DNA from: Bacteroidota bacterium
GTDB taxonomy: Bacteria; Bacteroidota; Bacteroidia; Flavobacteriales; Flavobacteriaceae
Direction of reading: 5' to 3'
Assembly (NCBI GenBank): GCA_022601215.1
Contig: JAHZIZ010000194.1
Coordinates: 1-8,166, forward strand
Length of the DNA: 8,166 bases
A program made the translations under genes and the position numbers. Of this stretch, positions 5,771 to 8,166 are shown in pieces (position 1 is the first letter of the stretch; every line of letters begins with the position of its first letter). The notes beneath the pieces were generated by a model, which was not told the DNA's origin, searched no databases, and was given only the letters and a program-made list of their open reading frames with translations.

Positions 5771-6361
5771 TTAAAGATGTTTCCCTTTGTTCCAACCGTG
5801 TTTTCCTAAGTATTGATCACCGCTTTCTACAGCACCGCCTTCAATGGAAGTCCCCATTGAGTCATTCCAACGATTTAGGTATCCAAACAGCGAAATTACG
5901 CCAAGCATTTCTACTATTTCTCCTTCGTCCCAATGTTCATATAATCGAGTTTTAATCTCTTCGTCTACATTATTAGGGACCTGAGAAGCCTGTAATGAAA
6001 AGTCTAAGGCAGCACGTTCTGCTTCGCTAAAAGCAGGATGGGTGCGGTATTCCCAAATGTTATCTAATTGCTCCTGCTCTGCTCCGTAGCGTTCTGCCGC
6101 GCGAATAGCATGCGCCTGACAATAACGACATCCGGTAGAATTACTACTCACCCAAGCAATCATACGTTTTAGCGCTGAGGTCACACGACCTTCATTGGCC
6201 ATAACAGCTTTGTTTAGGTTAATAAAAGCCTTGCTAATGGCAGGTCTACGTTGCATGGTTAAGACACTATTTGGGCAAAAACCCAGAGTTTCGTTAAAAA
6301 ATTCGGCCAGCTCACGAGTTTCTAGATCGTGATCTGCAGATAAAGGCGTTACTAAAGGCAT
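5771..6361 (-). CDS. Carboxymuconolactone decarboxylase/AhpD-fold peroxidase-like protein
   Basis: The 196-residue cytosolic protein has the AhpD-like fold signature with the redox pair C78-R-Y-C81 followed by H84 (GCRYCQAHAIRAAERYG). In AhpD the cysteine pair and a nearby His and Glu reduce peroxide or partner proteins. Here the His follows after two residues rather than three, and the Glu usually found about 12 residues before the first Cys appears as R66 (LKRMIAW). Further features shared with relatives I recognise are FSEAERAALDF (111-121) and ISLFGYLNRWNDSMG (156-170). A decarboxylase role is unlikely from this context; a thiol-peroxidase or disulfide-reductase role is more likely, with unknown substrate. 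It is a single-gene unit, with a near-perfect promoter upstream and a shared bidirectional terminator downstream. The ATG at 6361 is about 20 nt behind the expected transcription start. Confidence 0.88.
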   Translation of the reverse strand: MPLVTPLSADHDLETRELAEFFNETLGFCPNSVLTMQRRPAISKAFINLNKAVMANEGRVTSALKRMIAWVSSNSTGCRYCQAHAIRAAERYGAEQEQLDNIWEYRTHPAFSEAERAALDFSLQASQVPNNVDEEIKTRLYEHWDEGEIVEMLGVISLFGYLNRWNDSMGTSIEGGAVESGDQYLGKHGWNKGKHL

Positions 6362-6387
6362 AGTTTAAGGTTTGTTTATGTGTGTCT

Positions 6388-6420
6388 CAAAAATACAACA
6401 TCCTTTAAAGTGAATCCAAA
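6388..6420 (-). promoter_or_regulatory. Consensus Bacteroidota promoter of the AhpD-fold gene
   Basis: On the minus strand TTTG (6420-6417) is followed after 21 nt by TATTTTTG (6395-6388), an exact match to TAnnTTTG. This is the best promoter match in the window. It leaves a leader of about 20 nt before the ATG at 6361. Confidence 0.65.
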
Positions 6421-6456
6421 TATTGAGAAATATTTATACCTTTACCTCTCACTCCC

Positions 6457-6490
6457 CTTTTTAAAAAGACCAAAACTAACTCGTTTAGTT
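6457..6490 (+). other. Two small palindromes upstream of recJ
   Basis: The divergent gap 6362-6504 contains a perfect 12-base palindrome CTTTTTAAAAAG (6457-6468), then an inverted repeat AACTAA (6474-6479) / TTAGTT (6485-6490) with a 5-nt loop, ending 14 bases before the recJ ATG. They could fold in the recJ leader or bind a protein, but both are short and AT-rich. Confidence 0.3.
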
Positions 6491-6504
6491 GGGTAACAAA
6501 GCCT

Positions 6505-8166
6505 ATGCGTTGGACACTGAAACCCAAACCGCCCCAGGAACATATAGAAAAATTAGCGAATGAATTAGGGGTCCACCCTCTTATTGCAAGCTTACTCCTG
6601 CAAAGAGGGATTGAAACCTTTGATCAGGCTAAAAATTTTTTTCGGCCGAGTCTCTCGTCATTACACGATCCTTTTTTAATGCAAGACATGGACAGAGCGG
6701 TAGCCCGAATAGAAGAAGCTATTGCGAATGAAGAAAACATTCTAGTCTATGGAGATTACGACGTTGATGGGACTACCAGTGTGGCCCTAGTATCTTCTTA
6801 TCTCACCAGTTATTATCCCAATGTTGCTACGTATATTCCAGATCGTTATGCAGAAGGTTACGGCGTGTCTTATCAAGGAATTGATTTTGCCGCAGACAAT
6901 GACTTCAGTTTAATCATTGCGTTGGATTGTGGCATTAAAGCGACAGATAAAGTGGATTATGCCTCAGAAAAGGGAATCGATTTTATCATTTGCGACCACC
7001 ACCGTCCAGGACCTATAATACCAAAGGCGGTAGCTGTTTTAGATCCTAAACGAGAGGACTGTGAGTATCCGTATAAGGAGCTCTGTGGCTGCGGAGTCGG
7101 GTTTAAGTTGATTCAGGCTTTGGGTTCTAAACGAGATCAGGAAATTGAAGATTTGCTGCTTTATTTGGATTTGGTAGCTACCGCTATTGGCGCAGATATC
7201 GTTCCCATGACAGGTGAGAACAGAGTCTTAGCTTATTATGGGCTAAAGGTGATGAATTCTAATCCGAGAACAGGTTTTCAAGCTATTATTCAGCAAGTAA
7301 AAAAACAAAGCCTGACCATTACCGATGTGGTTTTTATCATTGCCCCTCGCATCAATGCCGCAGGAAGAATGAAGCATGGTAATCATGCCGTGTCCTTGCT
7401 TACAGCGACAGATATGGAGGAGGCTACAAGCTGGGCCGCCGAAATTGAACAGTATAATACCGATAGACGTGAAGCTGATAAGAGAATTACCCAGGAAGCT
7501 TTGACTCAAATAACCGAAAATAAAGAAGAAGATCGCATGACTACGGTAGTCTATGATCCCACTTGGCATAAAGGAGTCATTGGAATTGTTGCCTCCCGAC
7601 TCACAGAAACCTATTATCGTCCTACCTTGGTGTTTACGAAAAGTGGCGAGAAACTCGCGGCCTCGGCGCGATCTGTAAAAGGATTTGATGTCTATAATGC
7701 TTTGCAGGCCTGTTCTGAGCATATTGAACAGTTTGGCGGACATAAATACGCGGCGGGTTTAACCTTGGAAGAAGAGCAATATGAAGGCTTTAAAAAGCAG
7801 TTCGAGAAAGTAGTTCTAGAGACTATAGATCCTAAATTGCTCAACCCAGAAATTACCATTGATACTGAAATTACTTTCGATGATATCACTCCAAAATTCT
7901 ATCGTATTTTAAAACAATTCGCTCCCTTTGGACCCGGAAATATGGCACCTGTTTTTATGACGCAGACTATTAAAGATACAGGGCGTGGCAAACAGGTGGG
8001 AGAAGATAAAAGTCATCTGCGATTGGTAATGAAACAAGGCAATGGGCAATCAATTACAGGGATTGGTTTTGGGCTAGGTGATAAGCATGAAATAGCGTGT
8101 GAAGGAGCTCCGTTTAAAGCAGCCTATGTACTAGATGAAAATGAATGGCAAGGAAGCGTAAGCCTG
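6505..8166 (+). CDS. recJ: Single-stranded-DNA-specific exonuclease RecJ, 3' end cut by window edge
   Basis: RecJ degrades single-stranded DNA 5' to 3' with metal ions, in RecF-pathway recombination, mismatch repair and base-excision repair. The 554 codons present show the DHH-family motifs: YGDYDVDGTTS (82-92, with D84, D86 and D88), ALDCG with D141, CDHHRPG with D164-H165-H166, and GADIVPM with D231. These are the expected metal-binding acidic and histidine residues. The DHHA1 part follows with APRINAAGRM (280-289, R282) and FGGHKYAAG (410-418), then the C-terminal OB-fold-like region (about 450 on). Flavobacterial RecJ is about 565 residues, so only the last dozen or so are missing. ATG 6505 gives MRWTLKPKPP, the normal N-terminus, and no upstream in-frame ATG exists. 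No clear promoter with both boxes is visible. It is divergent from the AhpD-fold gene. Confidence 0.97.
   Translation, partial: MRWTLKPKPPQEHIEKLANELGVHPLIASLLLQRGIETFDQAKNFFRPSLSSLHDPFLMQDMDRAVARIEEAIANEENILVYGDYDVDGTTSVALVSSYLTSYYPNVATYIPDRYAEGYGVSYQGIDFAADNDFSLIIALDCGIKATDKVDYASEKGIDFIICDHHRPGPIIPKAVAVLDPKREDCEYPYKELCGCGVGFKLIQALGSKRDQEIEDLLLYLDLVATAIGADIVPMTGENRVLAYYGLKVMNSNPRTGFQAIIQQVKKQSLTITDVVFIIAPRINAAGRMKHGNHAVSLLTATDMEEATSWAAEIEQYNTDRREADKRITQEALTQITENKEEDRMTTVVYDPTWHKGVIGIVASRLTETYYRPTLVFTKSGEKLAASARSVKGFDVYNALQACSEHIEQFGGHKYAAGLTLEEEQYEGFKKQFEKVVLETIDPKLLNPEITIDTEITFDDITPKFYRILKQFAPFGPGNMAPVFMTQTIKDTGRGKQVGEDKSHLRLVMKQGNGQSITGIGFGLGDKHEIACEGAPFKAAYVLDENEWQGSVSL

Noticed and set aside
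6437..6444. TACCTTTA as the recJ -7 box
   Set aside because: It fits TAnnTTTG at all but the last base, but no TTTG or TTG lies 17-23 nt upstream, so it is not better than chance in this AT-rich gap.
7243..7889. Minus-strand frames of 166 and 65 residues within recJ
   Set aside because: They lie opposite conserved RecJ motifs (APRINAAGRM, GGHKYAAG) and have no recognisable domains.
1..8166. Mobile element, toxin-antitoxin, defence system, CRISPR array, tRNA or rRNA
   Set aside because: I found no transposase, integrase, terminal inverted repeats, regularly spaced repeats, tRNA-like folds or defence-gene domains; composition is uniform and every long frame is accounted for.

Overview
The window is a piece of chromosome from a member of the Bacteroidota, most likely the family Flavobacteriaceae. 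The evidence is that the thymidine kinase, RsmI, RecJ and MscL sequences have the form I recognise from that family, that clear Shine-Dalgarno sites are absent, and that several promoters fit the Bacteroidota pattern TTTG/TTG, a spacer of about 20 nt, then TAnnTTTG. Base composition is AT-rich (about 40% GC by eye) and looks even across the window. Nothing points to a plasmid, phage, transposon, CRISPR array or recent transfer. No stretch longer than about 150 bases lacks a gene.

Layout. Positions 1-744 (minus) hold the first 248 codons of asd (aspartate-semialdehyde dehydrogenase), cut by the left edge. It has its own promoter and lies behind a terminator. Positions 880-3129 (minus) hold three genes closely spaced in the order tdk, alr, mscL, ending in that terminator. 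From 3230 a rightward group starts at a good promoter: an unrecognised 262-residue flavobacterial protein, a small DoxX-like membrane protein, then rsmI and a Fe-S uracil-DNA-glycosylase-superfamily protein that overlap by 4 bases. rsmI appears to have its own promoter and a GTG start. A hairpin with U-tracts on both sides (5715-5749) ends this group and also the converging gene at 5771-6361 (minus), an AhpD/carboxymuconolactone-decarboxylase-fold protein with a very good promoter. The right end, from 6505, is recJ, lacking only its last residues.

Functionally this is mostly housekeeping. asd and alr supply peptidoglycan precursors (the diaminopimelate branch and D-alanine), mscL protects against osmotic downshock, tdk salvages thymidine, rsmI modifies 16S rRNA, and recJ and the glycosylase-like protein act on damaged DNA. 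I see no convincing previously undescribed multi-gene system. The places most worth a second look are the unknown 262-residue protein, a 17-codon acidic reading frame directly behind the DoxX-like stop codon, the coupled rsmI/Fe-S glycosylase pair, and the loss of zinc ligands in the thymidine kinase.
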